Source of the DNA: Bretschneidera sinensis | Taxonomy: Eukaryota; Streptophyta; Magnoliopsida; Brassicales; Akaniaceae | Reading direction: 5' to 3' | Assembly: GCA_023935145.1 (NCBI GenBank) | Contig: CM043698.1 | Span: 141,935,001 to 141,999,000 of the forward strand | DNA length: 64,000 bases | Part shown: in pieces, positions 1 through 10,950 of the stretch | How positions within the stretch are numbered: position 1 is the first letter of the stretch | Layout: each line of letters begins with the position of its first letter | Notes under the pieces: generated by a model | What the model saw: only the letters and a program-made list of their open reading frames with translations | What the model was told of the DNA's origin: nothing | The model's database searches: none | Program-made: the position numbers and the translations under genes

Positions 1-1
1 A

Positions 2-151
2 GGTGATGCTCACCCACACCCCCTCACTTTCGTCAAGAAGACTAGAAATTACCCGTCTTGCAGCTTCTGTGGTGAGCCTTGCAAGGAACTGACCCTTGAA
101 TGTGGAGAGCCTGAATGCAACTATACTGTGCATTGGGAATGTAGGTTATAA
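2..151 (+). CDS. C-terminal end of a DC1 (Cys/His-rich C1) domain protein, cut by the window edge
   Basis: The frame is open from base 2 to a TAA at 149-151 and encodes 49 residues. It holds the last DC1 domain: an HPHPLTF start, then CSFCGEPC, an ECGEPEC segment and a final HWEC. The same ending recurs at 7520-7660, 9070-9220 and 16940-17060, so this is the 3' end of another copy of the cluster. DC1 domains bind two zinc ions through His and Cys ligands, and most plant members have no assigned function. The rest of the gene lies outside the window, so I cannot tell whether it is intact. Confidence 0.8.
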   Translation, partial: GDAHPHPLTFVKKTRNYPSCSFCGEPCKELTLECGEPECNYTVHWECRL

Positions 152-895
152 TTCTGTTTTTTAGTTTTAATTCAGCAGCCTTTCCTTTGTTTATGTTGTT
201 TTGGTTGCAAGGCTTAGCCTGTTCCGGGTTTACTATTTAGTAGCTGTGGGAGTTCCTTCATGTTCATAGCAGTCTTTCCTTTCAGTTTTCATCAATGTAT
301 GCCTTACCGAGATATTAATTCTTGAAATGAATGTATATCTCTTAAATTGGATAACTGGATTCCATATGAATTTTACAAGAATGAAATCGAAATTGTTTAC
401 CTTTTCTTTTATTTCTTTCTTTGGCTAGTTGGTGAAAAGTACACTAATATAGTTGGTAGAGAAGAAAAGCGGATGGAAGAGGAGAGAAAAGAAAGTTATG
501 AAAAAATAAGAAAATTGATGTTTTTCATTTGTCTTTGGTAAATATGATGAAAAAGTAATAGGAAAGAAAAAAATGACAAAAATGAGTCTTATTTTAATTT
601 TTACTCTCTAATTATTTCAGTTAAGAGGGTTGTGATTTATTTATGTCTTATTTTTTCCTTGCACACCACGTAGAAGTGCTTTCCTCAACTCTCTCTTTTT
701 CTTTCTCCTCATTTTTCCTCATTATCAATCAGTGCCTAAGTTCTTGTGTTAATCAATCACAACACAAATTTCTTTTCCCATTTTCCCTTCCTTTTTAATA
801 TAAAGGTTCAGTCCAAGGATGCAGTGAAGCATAACATTAGGCTTTTGAGGAGAAACTTGCCGTTGCAGAATTTACATGCTGCAAACAGAGATTTA

Positions 896-1160
896 TGGAA
901 TCATGTTCAGAAATTTCTCATTTTATGTTCCTTTTTTGCCTGATGAAATTACCACCCAAATTTTGCAGTGTGTTCTTCATCTTTGCTTCGGGTGCATACA
1001 TATTTCAAAATTGAGAGTTCAGTTGAGATTAAAGTTTTGTGTTCTGTTTTACACTTTCTCTTTTTTCAAAAATTCATGTTTTTTTTTTGTTGGCAAAAAA
1101 AAAATGTGGTATCTTCTCATTTTCGTTGGGAATGATGGGTTGTTTGATTTGTAGTTTGGT
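896..1160 (+). repeat. Direct duplicate block, copy A
   Basis: Matches 2540-2865 over most of its length with small indels. Shared landmarks are GATGAAATTACCACCCAAAT, the run encoding a T-rich 'ttctgttttacactttctc' and GTGGTATCTTCTCATTTTC. It is noncoding and probably came along in the segmental duplications that built the DC1 cluster. Confidence 0.75.
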
Positions 1161-2539
1161 GGGGTTAGGCAGTAACTTATTTGTTGTATTGTTTAGAACA
1201 TTGCTTCATGCATTATATTATCCTTGCTTTGATATCCAAGGAATCATCAAAATTGAACACACCATTTTTTTAATTAATTGAAGAAACAAAAGAAAAAAAT
1301 GGGGAAAGCAATGGGGTGAACAAGGGACTCGATCTGCCCCCGCTCCACCAAGGTGGGAGCTCCGCCCACTCTGTGTGGGCAGCGGGCAATGTTTTTCACT
1401 TAAACCCACCCCACTGTGGGAGAAACCAAAATCCACTCCCACCCCCCTGCCTTAGCTCAGAATCACACCCCAAACCCATCCAAATTAATACCCATCATCG
1501 CCACCAAGTCAACAACACAACCCAAAACAATCACATTGGCGGCAGCAGCAGTGCCGCTATCTCCTGCAGCTGCTACACGTTTAACCAAAAATCACCAAAC
1601 TGGTCTGCCTACTACGTATAGCCTCAATAGTATATGCAAAGCTAAAAATAAATGTAAATCTATGAACGTTACTGTTAATATATACTTCACATACAAATTG
1701 AGATAACAAAGTTAGAAACTGGACGGTTTCATTATTTTTTTTGTTGTAAAAGATTTTGGAAAGCTATCTGTTCTGCACACTACAAGGCACTGTTGAGCCT
1801 CCTTGTATTCATTCCCCTGTCACTAACTCAAAGACCCTTTTTACTTCTCAGGCAAAAGGTGCTAACCAGTATTTTACTTATCTTTAGAGTTTACATAATC
1901 AACTCAATTTTCTTAATGCTAACACTAACTCCTAGAATCAATCAATTAAATACTTTAGCCAATTATGGTTGCAAATCTTATCAATACATTTTACAAATAA
2001 ATTATATAAATAAATATTAAAAAAACTATATTAATCAAAATATTTTCTATTTCTCTTTTTTTTTCTCTATTTTTTTAAAAAAATTTCATTTATTTTTATT
2101 GATTGTGATTTTGTACATGTGCCACATAAGCACTACATATACACGTTAACCTATGGAGTGACTTGTCATTCTCAAAGAATTTTATGGAGATAATGATTTG
2201 TTGGGTTTTGAGAGGTATACTTAGTAGGAGATATTAGATTGAACCAAATATATTGAAATAAGCTCAATACGCTCATCGAGAGCCATTGCATATGAGCTCA
2301 AAACATTCTCACTAAGTGGGCTTGCGAGGGACACGTGTCATACCTATACATGAACTCTATAAGTGTTCTTATTTGATTGAGAAGTTCTTACTTAATATAG
2401 ATTCATAAAAAATACATAGCACAAGTATCATTTTACCATTGACATGAGAAAGAGAATGGAAAAGAGATGTTTTTTTATAATCTTTTAAGGACCCGCTAGA
2501 CAAGAATTTTTCTATTTAATGAGATATATATAGAATCTT

Positions 2540-2865
2540 GTTACAGAAAATTTTCATTTTATGTTAGTTTTTCGGCTGATGAAATTACCACCCAAATTTT
2601 GCTGGTGTTCTTCATCTTTGCTTCAGGTGCATATATATATATATTTCAGAATTAAGTTCAGATGAGATTAAGTTTTATGTTCTGTTTTACACTTTCTCCT
2701 TTTGCATAATATCGTTTTCATAAAATTCATGCCTTTTTTAGTTGGAATGTGATGTGTACTCTGTACGATACTGAAATGGTCCTGTTTATATGCATTCCAT
2801 ATGTTCGATAAAATGCTGCTTCACTTAAAACATGTGGTATCTTCTCATTTTCACTTGGAATGATC
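2540..2865 (+). repeat. Direct duplicate block, copy B
   Basis: Partner of 896-1160. It carries a TA microsatellite expansion at about 2630-2642 that copy A lacks. The material just after it (2868-2912) also resembles 1498-1546, so the duplication extends beyond the core but with a deletion between the two parts. Confidence 0.75.
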
Positions 2866-3382
2866 ACCGCCAAGCCAGCATCACAACACAAAACAATCCC
2901 ATTGGCGGCAATTTCTTTTTGGATGTTAAAAGTGGGTCATTCAAGCACTTTCTTTGGAACTTCAGAATTCTGATATTATTGTCTTGGAGCGAATTTTGAT
3001 ATCTATTACGTAAACAACTTGTCAATGTTTCACTAGTAATTCCTTGAATCAATCAACTGAATTTTTTTACTAGTAATTCCTTGTATCAATCAATTGAATT
3101 TTTTAGTCTATTAAAACAGCTGCAAATTACGCGGATGTAAATTAGTCAATGGACGGTGTGAACTGACTACAAAAAAGTAAGTCAAGTATTGCAAATTAAC
3201 AAAATTAATTAGTAACCAGTTCACAGTCAGCAAAAGATAAATGAGTTCCATAGATAAAAAAAAAAAAGAAACAACAACAAATTGAATGATCCTTTTTATC
3301 ATTTCTAAATGTTCTACTATTATATCCTCTAAAAAAAGTTCTACTAGTATATCTGACATGTGATTTATGCCAACTATATTGC

Positions 3383-4008
3383 AGAAACTTTCTTTATCAT
3401 TGCTCTCTTTGTGATTTCAGCATCCATATTAGATGCGCTGAATTACATAAGGTCGTCAAATCTACAAGTTATGAGCACCCATTTTCCCTCCTATGCAAGC
3501 GAACCTAGCTTACTTGCGGTGCGTGTGTGCAAAGGTGGAGATTATCACCCTTATGTATTTTGTGTAACCTCACAGTCCATAAGAATTGCATTTCATTACC
3601 TGAAACAATCAAAATAATACGACATGATCACCCAATCAAAGACACCAATTTCCTTCATGCGATCTGTCAGTCAAATTCATGCCATTGTAAGATTTGTCAT
3701 GAAGAAGTGAGTGCAGGTCATGGGTCTTATTATTGTTATACACTTACACTTGAAATTGCAATTACAGTGCTCATGTGAAATGTGCAACAAGAAATGATAT
3801 CTGGGATGGCAAAAGTGAGCTGTTGGAAGTAGAAGATAAGGACAACAATGAATCGATATTAGAACCAGTGAGTCACATTATCAAGGAAATCAAGATTGAA
3901 AAGGAAGTGATCGCCATAAAGAAACATTTCAGCCATCAACATACGTTTAACTTAGAGGGAGAGAATATTCAAAAGACAAGGAGCTATTTGATTGTAATTT
4001 TATTGTGA
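3383..4008 (+). pseudogene. DC1 domain gene fragment, broken
   Basis: The frame starting near 3386 reads as DC1 protein (YHCSLCDFSIH, then HKNCISLPETIKIIRHDH and HCKICHEEV) and aligns with the middle of the gene at 6009-7739. A TAG interrupts it near 3509. A small insertion around 3740 shifts the frame, after which KCATRNDIWDGKS and the acidic linker continue to a TGA at 4006-4008. The first two DC1 domains and the whole C-terminal half are missing. No start codon in a suitable context is visible. This is a dead partial copy, not a gene with introns, because the breaks are not at splice sites. Confidence 0.85.
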
Positions 4009-5963
4009 TCAAATTAGATATTGTATCGTTATACTTGTAAAGCATCGCTTCACTAAAAAAACTAATAGTACAATGTTATTGTCCACGAGTGTTTAGAATG
4101 GGAAAGAATTACATCCAAGTGAAGATATATTTGGGAGGGGTAGGGAATTGAGACAATTCTTTTTGTTCTTCTCATGTTTTCTCCTAATACCTGGAGTTCT
4201 CTCTTTTTCCTCAATTTGAGTATTTATACACACTTTTTGTATGTATCTCTTTTTCTTTTCTATTTATGTATGTCTGTGTTGAGGGGATGACACCTTTGCA
4301 CCTCGAGCCTCACAAGAAATAGCCTCCCGCTCATAAAGGATGACCTCTGCTTGAGTCATCTCATGGAAGTGTGAGCGGGTGACATACTCCCTGTTACAGT
4401 TAGGTTGAGTCAATTCCCTACTCACATGAGTGGTTGCCTACGTGTGCAATTCTTATTGATCCGTGTTGTTTGAGTTGCATCACATTGATAATGACATCCT
4501 CGTGTACATAAAACCTGTTCATAATCTTCATGCAGCCATGTTTAATTTGGACTAATTATTTTTTATTAATCCTTGCAAAATCAACATTCTTTCTCCGTTG
4601 AATATTTAAACATGAATAATACCCTTTAACCAGCTTCCTCAAAGGCGCCCAAACCCCATATTTGACCATAAACAGTGGTGCATGCCTGCGACTGATATTG
4701 TCTAGAATCAGTTCTCCTAGATATACTTGTAGGAACTGCAATCAAATTCACACTTCGGATTCTTCATCTCTCCTTATAAATTAAATAGAGGAATTAGTGC
4801 TAGAACTTATGTTCAAGAAATCAACACAATCTTTCGTGCTAACTAGGAAGATAAGAACTCAGAAATCTTTCGTCCAGAAGACTAGGAACTATCTTTAGTG
4901 CAGTCACTGCGGCAAGAAATTGGCCATTGAATGCCGAGAGCCTGACTGCAATTATTCTGTCCGCTGGAAATCCGCTAAGTCTTTTTACTACTATTAGGTT
5001 TGGTTATTTCTGAGTTGTTTGATATCTAAGATTTCTTAGTTGTTTTTACTTTATTGTGCTGATTCTAAGTGCAAGATTATAGCTATCAACCATTTCAATT
5101 ATTTCTGTCAGTCTATGACCTGGAAAAAACATCTGCAAGTGATTGATGGTTGGCTAATAGTTAACGTGTGGATTTCATTCCTTTTTTTAATTCTTGAGAC
5201 GATGTTATCTTGTCACTCATGTCATTTAATCTTTCTGTCCATATTTATTCAAACAGGATCAAGAGGGGGAGAGAGACGTGGGTGGATGTTAGAGGAAGAC
5301 AGAATATTATGAATAGACAACATTGGTACCTAACCTCCAATCCTTGATTGACACCAAATTTAGCAAGAGAATCAGGGATTTCATTGCATTCCCTCGGATT
5401 TCATAGCCAATTTAGGTAGGTCAATGTTCCGGATATTAAGAAAGAAATCTGAAATGGATGGAATCTTTTTTTTTTCTCATTTGGCCTTGAGCCACCGTGC
5501 GAGTCTCACCTTAATCAATCAAAAAGCTCTGCAAGATTCAAAAATTTGCCCCAAAAAATATTTTCATTTCGCTGCAACCATAGTGACCAGATGATGCAAC
5601 AGAACAGAATCTCCCAAATTTTTTTAATACTTTTCCTTGGATATAATTGATTCCACTGAAAGAATAATTGACTTATAGAGTTTGGAGCACACCATGAGTG
5701 AAGTTGCTTTGCTCTTTAATATTTTTAAGTTGCTTTGGTTTTCGTTCTTCTTCTCATTATTATGCTTTTAATGTTTCTAAATGTTCTACTCTAAATTTGT
5801 AGTTAAATCAGCTGCTTTTGGACACCAAAATTAAAGGCTATTGTGTAGCTGGGGGAGATAACACTTGTGAGATGAGCCTTCGAATTTGGTCAGTTCTGTT
5901 TTTCCACTGTGATCACTAACTTAGAGCTTATCCGTATTTGTCATTATTATTAATTCTTCACCC
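4009..5963. other. Gene-free stretch around a DC1 relic, upstream of the intact DC1 gene
   Basis: Apart from the relic at 4866-4980 I see no gene. Bases 5050-5165 resemble 13505-13720 (shared CTAAGTGCAAGATTATA and CATTGATGGTTGGTTAA-like runs). The last 180 bases before 6009 resemble the sequence upstream of 15402, consistent with duplicated promoters. No clear TATA box could be fixed. Confidence 0.55.
4866..4980 (+). pseudogene. Relic of a C-terminal DC1 domain
   Basis: The frame reads SFVQKTRNYL, a TAG, then CSHCGKKLAIEC and REPDCNYSVRW. This is the terminal DC1 domain seen in the other copies, with a stop in the middle and the conserved final His and Cys replaced. The bases after it (5000-5030) match the 3' flank after 9221. 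It is a fossil of another cluster member. Confidence 0.8.
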
Positions 5964-6008
5964 TTGGTTTTATTTTTCTGCTATAAACACATTAAAATAG
6001 AGAAAGAA

Positions 6009-7739
6009 ATGGAGATGAAGCTTCAACATGTCTGTCACCCGCATCCATTGGTTTTTGAAGAGATAAGTTATTATGATGAAGATGATTATGATATAAAATA
6101 TTGCTCTGGGTGCGGGAAACCTGTATGGAGTCCAAGCTACTGTTGCGTCAGATGTGAGTTTTTTCTTCATAAAGAGTGTGCCGAGATACCTCAGCAAATT
6201 GAGCATCCTATTCACCGCAAACACCCTCTCGTGCTTGAGGCAGACATTAATTTCAAGAGAGATCTGGCCTGCGAACTGTGCAAAGGCATTTGCTGGGGAA
6301 TTTTTTATCATTGCTCTCTTTGCAACTTCAGTATTCATCCAACATGCATCGAATCACTACCTACCATCATCAAAGCAGAAACTCATGAGCACCCATTTTC
6401 CCTCCTATGCAAGCTAATCTCCGTTACTTGCGATGCGTGTGGCAAAGGTGGGGATTATTATCCTTACTTGTGTACTTTGTGTCACATTACAGTCCATAAA
6501 GAATGCATTTCATTACCTAAAACAATCAAAATAATACGTCATGATCATCAAATCAAACATACCTATTTCCTTCATGAGATCAGCCAGTCTAATTCAAGCC
6601 ATTGTGGAATTTGTTATGAAGAAGTAAGTGCAGATCATGGGTGCTATTACTGTTATACTTCGAATTGCAATTACATTGTCCATGCAAAATGCGCAACAAG
6701 AACTGATATCTGGTATGGAAGGAGTACAACTGAGCTGCTGGAAGAAGAAAATAAGAACAATGAATCAATATTAGACTCGGTGAGTCGCATTCATAAGGAA
6801 ATCAAGATCGGAGAGGAAGTGATTGCCACGGAGATTGAACATTTCAGCCATCAACATAAGTTAACTTTTTGCGACGAGTTCAGGGATGATGATAATTGTT
6901 GTGACGGATGCATGTTACTCGTCTCACCTCCTTATTATAATTGTGCAGAGTGCAGTTATTTTCTCCACAAGGCCTGTGCTGAATTACCAAGAAAGAAATC
7001 ACATCCATTTCACCAGCATCAGCTCACCCTCCTCTCAGAGGCACCTTATCGTAACCGTGTCTTTTGGTGCAATGTTTGCTTATGTGGTTGCCATGGATTC
7101 ACATATAATTGTGAGATATGCAATTTCGATCTTGATCTTCGATGTGCTTCACTTTTTGAAACCCTTACACACAATAGTCATCATGATCACGCCCTGGTTG
7201 CCTTGTTCAATGAGGATGCAGAGTATTGTATTGCTTGTGGTGATAAACAAAATAATTTCCTCAAATGTATGGATTGCAAGTACATCTTGGACTTTAAATG
7301 TGCTACTTTACCACATACAGCTAAGCATAGGTACAATGATAATCCTCTCACCCTCACCTTTCGAGATGATACAGATCAAAATGATTGTGACATATGTGAA
7401 TGGAAGAGAGACCCAAAGCATTGGTTCTACTCAAGTGATGATGGCCTTTTCACTGCTCATCCTCAATGTGTTCTTGGGACATACCCTTATATCAAGCTTG
7501 GAAAGAGCTTCACATTTCGTATGTGTGGTCACCCACACCCAATAGTCACTTTCGTCCAGAAGACTAGGAACTACACTTCATGCGTTTGGTGTGGCGAGCT
7601 TTGCAAGGACTTGGCCCTTGAATGTGCACAACCTGAATGCAATAATATTATCCATTGGAGATGCTATATAGGAAGGATAGGATTTGCTTTAACTGAGTTG
7701 TTTTGTTATTTCAGATCCTCCAGTGGCATATGTCCTTAG
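6009..7739 (+). CDS. DC1 domain-containing protein (Cys/His-rich C1 family), apparently intact
   Basis: A single-exon frame of 576 residues. I chose the ATG at 6009 (MEMKLQHVCHPHPLVF) because the long broken relative starts at the equivalent place; an in-frame ATG at 5964 would add 15 residues not seen there. About nine DC1-type units follow, near residues 7-57, 65-113, 123-168, 180-226, 282-334, 341-389, 400-440, 447-500 and 512-560. Each is built on the HxH, CxxC, CxxC, HxxC pattern, and an acidic linker lies near 230-275. The unit at about 447-500 has lost its second CxxC pair: YSSDDGLF stands where relatives have YTCAICNF. DC1 proteins are plant-specific zinc-binding proteins, and several respond to stress or pathogens, but the substrate or partner is unknown here. 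There is no signal peptide or membrane segment. This is the only unbroken copy in the cluster. Confidence 0.85.
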   Translation: MEMKLQHVCHPHPLVFEEISYYDEDDYDIKYCSGCGKPVWSPSYCCVRCEFFLHKECAEIPQQIEHPIHRKHPLVLEADINFKRDLACELCKGICWGIFYHCSLCNFSIHPTCIESLPTIIKAETHEHPFSLLCKLISVTCDACGKGGDYYPYLCTLCHITVHKECISLPKTIKIIRHDHQIKHTYFLHEISQSNSSHCGICYEEVSADHGCYYCYTSNCNYIVHAKCATRTDIWYGRSTTELLEEENKNNESILDSVSRIHKEIKIGEEVIATEIEHFSHQHKLTFCDEFRDDDNCCDGCMLLVSPPYYNCAECSYFLHKACAELPRKKSHPFHQHQLTLLSEAPYRNRVFWCNVCLCGCHGFTYNCEICNFDLDLRCASLFETLTHNSHHDHALVALFNEDAEYCIACGDKQNNFLKCMDCKYILDFKCATLPHTAKHRYNDNPLTLTFRDDTDQNDCDICEWKRDPKHWFYSSDDGLFTAHPQCVLGTYPYIKLGKSFTFRMCGHPHPIVTFVQKTRNYTSCVWCGELCKDLALECAQPECNNIIHWRCYIGRIGFALTELFCYFRSSSGICP

Positions 7740-7799
7740 TTTATTTTTATTTTGACTGTAGAGCGGTAACTGCTTCAGGTTTTACTACCGTTTCTTTCT

Positions 7800-8558
7800 T
7801 TGAATGAATAAGTATCATTTATTTTAGCATAGGGATAGAGAAAGGAGGGGATAGACAACAGCCATGGAGAAACATTCAGTCGCTAACATCAAACTGTATG
7901 TCATTACAGGGCAAGTTTCACTTTAATTTTCATTTTTATCAATGCCCAATGAGAAACCAAAAGAGAAGATGAATCTAAATGAATGAATTGTTTATTCTTC
8001 ATGAAAAATCAAAAGAAGTTCGGCCAACATGCTATAAGTTTGTTTCAATACTGTTTTGTGTTCATATTCTTAGTTATCATTCTACAAGTATCAATAAAAC
8101 TAAACTCGTACAGTTTAAAAAATCTAAGCATAAAAAACTCCTGGTTCCTCTCAATTACCCATAATGTTCCATGTTCAAACATGCAGGCTAGACAAAATGT
8201 AGATAGGATCAACAATAGAGATTTGATCTGACCAGAACACTTGAAAGCTGTATGCAAAAGAAAGTTAATGTGGCCTGTGAAAAAGAAACATTCACATCAA
8301 GCCATAAGAAAAAAAGTTAACCCTCAAAATCTTGATGAAAAGGAGGCAAGTTTTCTAGTTGCCTCATTCCCTGCAGATTCCTCTGGGTGAGGAATATTAT
8401 ATGTACACTGATATTTTGCTGCAGCACTTGTTCATCGAAAATATAACCTTGAATTACACTAGTTGAACTTTTCCCTTCACTTCGATCACTGATTTTTCCT
8501 TGTTTCAGATAAATCAGATCCTGAGTGAGTTGAAAATAACTATATTACAATAGAGACC
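7800..8558 (+). repeat. 3' flank block shared with the second long DC1 copy
   Basis: About 750 bases downstream of the intact DC1 gene match 17550-18318 downstream of the broken DC1 gene. Landmarks are TGCCCAATGAGAA, AACATGCTATA, CCAGAACACTT, AAGAAACATTCACAT and CACTGATTTTTCC. No coding potential is evident. The match stops abruptly at 8558, where a TGTTAGGATT sequence begins. Confidence 0.85.
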
Positions 8559-8776
8559 TGTTAGGATTTTTCCTCAAATCCCTGCAAGGAAGACTTCTAA
8601 TTAGTTTGTGAAAAGTAGTTTTCTATTTTATATTTGTTTATTCTAGTAGTAGTAATAGTAGTTTTCTATTGGATGGTTACTTGTTATAATAGGAGGAGTT
8701 TTAGTAGTCTCTTATGTAGTTCTTTCCCTTTTAGTTTTAGGAAAACATCCTCTCTATATAAAGGGGAATCCTATAG
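8559..8776 (+). mobile_element. LTR-like fragment of a retrotransposon
   Basis: Starts with TGTTAGGATT exactly where the duplicated 3' flank is interrupted and ends with AATCCTATA, so the ends are short inverted repeats as in LTRs. It contains CTCTCTATATAAAGGGG, a good TATA-type promoter, near 8752-8767. No matching second LTR is seen nearby, so it would be a solo or truncated LTR. The terminal CA is not clear. It directly abuts the next DC1 fragment. Confidence 0.45.
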
Positions 8777-8778
8777 GA

Positions 8779-9238
8779 TTGCAATGCTTATGGTGAGCCA
8801 CCAGAGATGTTCCTCAAATGAGTGGATTGCAAATATATTTTGGACTTTAAATGCACTACACTACCACAAACAATTAGGTACAAGTGTGGCAAACATCCTC
8901 TCACCCTAACATATCGAGATGATTTCAATGAACAATGCTGTGAAATTTGTGAAGGGGAAAGAGAGCCAAAGTACTGGTTCTACACTTGTGCAATTTGCAA
9001 CTTTGAAGCTCATCCTGATTGTGTTCTTGGTAAATACCCATATCTCAAACTTGGAAAATCCTACACAATTACTTCTCACCCACACTCTCTCACTTTCTTG
9101 CGGAAGACTAGGAATTACCATTTATGCAGTTTCAATGGCGAGCCTTGCGAGGTGTTGGCCCTTGAATGTGGAGATCCTGAGTACAACTATACTCTCCACT
9201 GGGATTGTAGAAACAAGAATAGGTTTGGCTATTTCTGA
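8779..9238 (+). pseudogene. C-terminal fragment of a DC1 protein gene
   Basis: Homology to the other copies begins at 8779 (DCNAYGEPPEMFLK), where an in-frame TGA at 8818-8820 replaces a zinc-ligand Cys codon. From the next codon (VDCKYILDFKC) the frame stays open to 9238, covering the last two and a half DC1 domains with CEICEGE, YTCAICNF, HPDCVLG and a final LHWDC. The N-terminal 400 or so residues are absent. An ATG at 8822 exists only in another frame register of the TGAGTGG context and would give 138 residues. If transcribed from the neighbouring LTR-like promoter it could make a short DC1 protein, but I treat it as a pseudogene. Confidence 0.75.
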
Positions 9239-9412
9239 GTTGTTTGTTGTCTTTGCTTTTCTATTTTGTGTTGTGTGTTTTCTTTGTTTCTGTTATTTTC
9301 ATTATAGAGCTTAGCCTGTTCTAGATTTATCTAGTAGCGTATATAACTGTAGTAGTCTTATTAATGAGAAATTCTTGGGTAGACTAAGACCATCATGTTA
9401 CCAATAGAGTAC

Positions 9413-10131
9413 TGATGATTTACAAAATAAACTTGGATTTAAGTTTGGAATATTTTAGAAAATCAAAGGAAATGAGAAAAAAAGAAAAGAAAAATCAAGT
9501 TGTGACTAGTTCAGTTGACTGAATGATTGATTCAGTTAACTGAATTGACTCATTCAATCGACTGAATGATTGATTCAATTGATTGAATGTAATGTAGAAA
9601 CTCTCTGTTACTTGTTCAGTCGACTGAATGTTCGAAAAATTTGAATTTTCTTAACGCTAAGTGACGGTTGCTCGTGAACAAGAGTGTCTTTTGAGAAGAG
9701 ACACCAAGTTATATTAGTTTAATTTAGTTTATTACTGAACCAAAGTGTCTATTATGAAAAGACACTAATTAAACACTATAAAAATGGTGTTTAACTGTCA
9801 TAATTTACAGGATTTAGATTTGCTTTCTTATTCTTCTTCTCCTTCTCTCAAAAACTGATCTTCTTATGTTTTTATGTTTAGAAACTCTACAAATTTTCAA
9901 ACATAAGTGTTTTTCATCCATAAACTCATAGAAGCTACTGTGAGTTGTTCTTCATGAGTGCAAAGTGTAGAAAAACAACAGAGTTTCATTATATCTGAGA
10001 GAAAATTCGTCAGAAGCCTTCTTGCACCGGTAAGAGACAAATTAAACCATAAGGAAAGCGACTTGGTCGTGCCTTGAAGCCTTTCATTCTCTCATATATT
10101 TTGATAAATAGCCCTCGTAAATTCCCCAACA
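9413..10131 (+). repeat. 5' LTR of the gag-only element
   Basis: 719 bases, aligned over its length with 12624-13256 (633 bases). It begins TGATGATTTACAAAATAAAC and ends CCCCAACA. The U3 part contains five copies of a palindrome of the form TTCARTYRAYTGAA at 9510, 9531, 9553, 9574 and 9615. Extra copies of this motif account for part of the length difference from the 3' LTR. Confidence 0.8.
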
Positions 10132-10168
10132 ATCTTAAAGCTTAATTTTTTTTACTTTAATTATCAAA

Positions 10169-10950
10169 ATGACTACTTCTTTGAGTTCCCTGAGAGATAT
10201 GGCGCTAGACTTCAACAACCTGGAGCGTTTCGATGGAGGAGATTTTTATAGCTCGCAAAAAGAAACTATTCTTCCTTTTGACGTCACTACGAGTGTATTA
10301 TGTTATAACTACGCCAAGGCCAGAACCTACAGAAAATGAGACGATTGCCCATACTCGTGATAGACCGAAATGGGATTAAGACGACAATATATGCAAAGGT
10401 CATATTCTGAATGCGATGTCCAACACTTTGTTTGATGCTTACCACAATGTCAAGGCTACAAAAGAGTTGTGGCATTTGCTACAAGCAAGGTACATGAAGG
10501 AAGATGCTACAAGTAAGCGATTTATTATTACAAAATTTAACACTTACAAAATGGTTGATACTCGTTCTATTATGGACCAGTTAAGTAAAATAAAAACTAT
10601 ACTAGATCAATTCTCTCAACATAAACTGAAAATGGATGAGACCATAATGGTCACAACCATTATTAACAAACTACCTCCACTTTAGAAAAATTTCAAGAAT
10701 CGTCTGAAGCACCGAAAGGAAGACTTAACTCTTGAGGAGTTAGGTAACCATCTCTGAATTGAGGAAGATTTACGGAAAGAAGGAAAGGAAGAAGCCCTCT
10801 TCAATATTAATTCGGTAGAGGAAGAAGAGACTTCATAAGAAATCTCTCAACATTCTCATAAGAGAAAGAATCCTTCAACCAGTCCTGATAAATACAAAGG
10901 GTGATTGTTTCCACTGTGGGAAAGTAGGACACTTCAAGAAAGATTGTTGA
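10169..10950 (+). pseudogene. Degenerate copia gag
   Basis: An ATG at 10169 starts MTTSLSSLRDMALDFNNLERFDG, a typical gag opening, but the frame breaks within about 60 codons. The stretch 10416-10685 (KELWHLLQARYMKEDATSKRF and following) has the character of the UBN2-type gag region and ends at a stop. Further on, 10906-10947 encodes a CX2CX4HX4C zinc knuckle (CFHCGKVGHFKKDC) followed at once by TGA. Gag packages the element RNA; this copy has at least three breaks and cannot make a whole protein. Confidence 0.75.

Larger units (their letters stand above)
152..3382. other. Gene-free flank between DC1 copies, with internal duplications
   Basis: No convincing gene is present. An exon-like open stretch at about 805-907 follows a possible acceptor and reads as a charged peptide I do not recognise. 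A GC-richer stretch at 1310-1470 contains short inverted runs. Two blocks near 896-1160 and 2540-2865 are duplicates and are listed separately. A block at 3065-3150 recurs at 15070-15165, upstream of the second long DC1 copy, so it is shared 5' flank. Confidence 0.6.

Noticed and set aside
1316..1621. Pro/His/Asn-rich frames at 1316-1706 as a small gene
   Set aside because: Low-complexity composition, two overlapping frames equally open, no splice or family signal.
5970..6338. Minus-strand 122-codon frame over the intact DC1 gene
   Set aside because: It is the shadow of the DC1 coding strand; the plus-strand frame has the repeated Cys/His pattern and this one has no pattern.
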